Shown here: positions 5,046 to 5,777 of the stretch, piece by piece | Layout: every line of letters starts with the position of its first letter | Position numbering within the stretch: position 1 is the first letter of the stretch | Translations under genes and position numbers: made by a program | DNA from: Enterobacteriaceae bacterium | GTDB lineage: Bacteria; Pseudomonadota; Gammaproteobacteria; Enterobacterales; Enterobacteriaceae | Reading direction: 5' to 3' | DNA: 5,777 nucleotides | Assembly (NCBI GenBank): GCA_022712475.1 | Contig: JALAGK010000230.1 | Span: forward strand, 1 to 5,777 | Notes under the pieces: generated by a model | Database searches by the model: none | What the model was told of the DNA's origin: nothing | What the model saw: only the letters and a program-made list of their open reading frames with translations

Positions 5046-5777
5046 ATGAGCCAAATACATAAACATCCCATTCCTGCCAGCATTGCAGAACATTGCCTGA
5101 TTAGCCCGGAGCAGTATGTGTCTAAGTACCAGCAGTCGGTGAGTGATCCCGATGCTTTCTGGGGCGAACAGGGTAAAATTCTCGACTGGATTAAACCTTA
5201 CACAACGGTCAAAAACACCTCTTTCGCACCGGGCAATGTCTCTATCAAATGGTATGAAGACGGCACCCTGAACCTTGCCGCCAACTGCCTGGACCGCCAC
5301 CTGAGCGCGCGCGGTGACCAGCCCGCAATCATCTGGGAAGGCGATGACGCCAGCCAGAGCAAAACCATTACCTACCGCGAACTTCACCAGGATGTGTGCC
5401 GCTTTGCCAATGTGCTGCTCAACCTTGGTATTAACAAAGGCGATGTGGTTGCCATTTATATGCCGATGGTGCCGGAAGCCGCCGTGGCGATGCTCGCCTG
5501 CGCGCGTATTGGCGCTATTCATTCCGTCATTTTTGGCGGCTTCTCGCCAGAAGCCGTTGCTGGTCGCGTGGTCGATTCCAGCGCCCGCCTGATTATCACT
5601 GCCGATGAAGGTATGCGCGCCGGGCGCAGCATTCCGCTTAAGAAAAACGTTGATGACGCGCTCAACAACCCAAACGTGAAAACCGTTGAACATGTGGTGA
5701 CGCTCAAGCGCACCGGCGGCCAGATTGGCTGGCAGGAAGGGCGCGATCTGTGGTGGCACAGCCCGATGGACAACGTC
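5046..5777 (+). CDS. acs: Acetyl-CoA synthetase, N-terminal 244 residues (cut by window end)
   Basis: This AMP-forming acetate-CoA ligase activates acetate to acetyl-AMP and then acetyl-CoA, letting cells scavenge low acetate. The frame runs open from ATG at 5046 to the last base, covering 244 of the roughly 652 residues usual for the family. Seen: the N-terminal cap typical of acetyl-CoA synthetases ([18 protein letters not shown] at 39-49, [14 protein letters not shown] at 60-73), then the start of the AMP-binding domain with [24 protein letters not shown] (134-157), [14 protein letters not shown] (161-174) and [10 protein letters not shown] (191-200), whose arginines lie in the CoA-contacting region by comparison with the Salmonella enzyme. 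The P-loop YTSGSTGKPKG, the A10 lysine and the acetylated lysine lie beyond the edge. AGGAG (5031-5035) is 10 bases from ATG. In E. coli acs is followed by yjcH and actP, so those may come next. Confidence 0.96.
   Translation, partial: MSQIHKHPIPASIAEHCLISPEQYVSKYQQSVSDPDAFWGEQGKILDWIKPYTTVKNTSFAPGNVSIKWYEDGTLNLAANCLDRHLSARGDQPAIIWEGDDASQSKTITYRELHQDVCRFANVLLNLGINKGDVVAIYMPMVPEAAVAMLACARIGAIHSVIFGGFSPEAVAGRVVDSSARLIITADEGMRAGRSIPLKKNVDDALNNPNVKTVEHVVTLKRTGGQIGWQEGRDLWWHSPMDNV

Noticed and set aside
5019..5759. Long minus-strand open frame (246 codons) opposite acs
   Set aside because: It is antisense to a frame with unmistakable acetyl-CoA synthetase similarity, and its translation has no recognisable domain. 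Long antisense frames are common opposite GC-rich enterobacterial genes.

Overview
The window looks like chromosomal DNA of a member of the Enterobacterales close to Escherichia, Enterobacter or Cronobacter. Three of its four genes (fdhF, gltP, acs) match E. coli proteins almost residue for residue as I remember them. Lengths agree too: FdhF is 715 residues, GltP is 437, and Acs starts with the same N-terminus. The species cannot be fixed from the sequence alone.

Layout, left to right. Positions 1-115 hold no gene I can support. A minus-strand gene for a tyrosine/dual-specificity-type phosphatase with an HCSAGKDRTG active-site loop (about 144-926) ends at a strong intrinsic terminator (116-137). 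A 163-bp divergent spacer (930-1092) separates it from fdhF and carries a clear sigma-54 promoter, plus tentative IHF and FhlA sites. The plus-strand gene fdhF (1093-3240) encodes formate dehydrogenase H. It contains an in-frame UGA at codon 140 that is read as selenocysteine, directed by the SECIS hairpin just downstream. A naive ORF search splits this gene into 139- and 559-residue pieces, but it is one intact gene. gltP (minus, 3312-4625), a proton/glutamate-aspartate symporter, converges on fdhF, and a hairpin with a U-tract in the gltP direction lies between them. A 420-bp AT-rich spacer (4626-5045) separates gltP from the divergent acs (plus, from 5046, cut by the window end), which encodes acetyl-CoA synthetase.

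Functionally these are fermentation and carbon-scavenging genes that are neighbours rather than one pathway. FdhF oxidises formate for the formate hydrogenlyase complex during fermentation, Acs recovers acetate under CRP control, and GltP imports dicarboxylic amino acids. The order is the E. coli one with pieces missing. In E. coli the nrfABCDEFG nitrite-reductase operon lies between acs and gltP, and yjcO lies between gltP and fdhF; neither is present here.

I see no mobile element, CRISPR array, tRNA or rRNA, and no evidence of a novel multi-gene system. The most notable points are the recoded UGA with its SECIS, the compacted acs-gltP junction with a perfect 9-bp inverted repeat, and the phosphatase gene placed back to back with fdhF.
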